From Deltaproteobacteria bacterium (GTDB lineage: Bacteria > Myxococcota > XYA12-FULL-58-9 > JAUUZB01), in contig JAUUZB010000345.1 of NCBI GenBank assembly GCA_030590185.1, positions 1-5,639 of the forward strand: 5,639 nt of DNA. The letters are read 5' to 3'. Each line of letters starts with the position of its first letter. Position 1 is the stretch's first letter. The notes under the pieces are model-generated. The model worked only from the letters and a program-made list of their open reading frames with translations. It made no database searches and was not told the origin of the DNA. The translations under genes and the position numbers were made by a program. Positions 5,564 through 5,639 of this stretch are shown here, piece after piece.

Positions 5564-5639
5564 GGTGAGGTGAAACGAGTCTAGCGGCTACGGTGTGGCG
5601 AAACGAGTCTAGCGACTACGGTGTGGCGAAACGAGTCTA
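5564..5639. repeat. 28-bp tandem repeat array, cut by the window edge
   Basis: Copies begin at 5564, 5592 and 5620; the last is truncated at the window end after 20 bases. The unit is GGTGTGGCGAAACGAGTCTA followed by GCGACTAC. Copy 1 differs from copy 2 at three positions (A5568, T5571, and G for A in GCGGCTAC). The second copy and the visible part of the third agree fully. There are no spacers, so this is a tandem repeat and not a CRISPR array. Each unit holds AGTC-TAGC-GACT, a short inverted repeat; in copy 1 the change gives AGTC/GGCT, which could still pair with a G-U wobble in plus-strand RNA. The total length is unknown. Confidence 0.88.

Noticed and set aside
5564..5639. CRISPR array, suggested by a repeat unit containing GAAAC
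   Set aside because: The copies follow one another directly with a 28-bp period and leave no room for spacers.

Overview
The window is GC-rich with strong third-position G/C. It looks like a fragment of a free-living, large-genome bacterium. The gene types (an Uma2-like nuclease, a nucleotide-transporter/HEAT/cyclic-nucleotide-domain fusion, a cupredoxin-like lipoprotein) and the composition resemble Myxococcota and related former deltaproteobacteria. That placement is inference from style; no rRNA or other marker gene is present.

Layout, left to right. (1) Positions 1-96, minus strand: the first 32 codons of an Uma2-family (DUF820) nuclease-like gene cut by the window edge. (2) Positions 97-216: a short divergent promoter region. 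(3) Positions 217-1203, plus strand: a secreted class A beta-lactamase-like serine hydrolase with SxxK, SxN and KSG motifs. (4) Positions 1204-1341: a convergent intergenic region that carries a near-perfect 73-bp duplication of the 3' end of the next gene. (5) Positions 1342-4419, minus strand: a 1025-residue, three-part protein with an Npt1/Npt2-like (ATP/ADP-translocase/MFS) membrane domain, a HEAT-type helical repeat domain and a C-terminal cyclic-nucleotide-binding-like domain. (6) Positions 4420-4738: a divergent intergenic region dominated by three 65-bp tandem repeats, each able to fold into a hairpin. (7) Positions 4739-5533, plus strand: a lipoprotein with a cupredoxin-like domain whose copper ligands appear mostly lost. 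(8) Positions 5534-5639: a short non-coding tail entering a 28-bp tandem repeat that runs off the window.

There is no obvious operon: neighbours are arranged divergently or convergently. The transporter fusion and the lipoprotein share the repeat-bearing divergent region and could be co-regulated, but nothing in the sequence proves a joint function. Three of the four gene starts lack a Shine-Dalgarno sequence and instead have a TAGAAT or TATGAT hexamer 6-8 nt before the start codon, as expected for leaderless mRNAs. The fourth, the lipoprotein, has a strong Shine-Dalgarno.

I see no convincing new multi-gene system. The most unusual elements are the 65-bp hairpin repeats, the duplicated gene end differing at the stop codon, the leaderless-promoter pattern, and two domains (the cyclic-nucleotide and cupredoxin domains) that keep their fold signature but have lost ligand residues.
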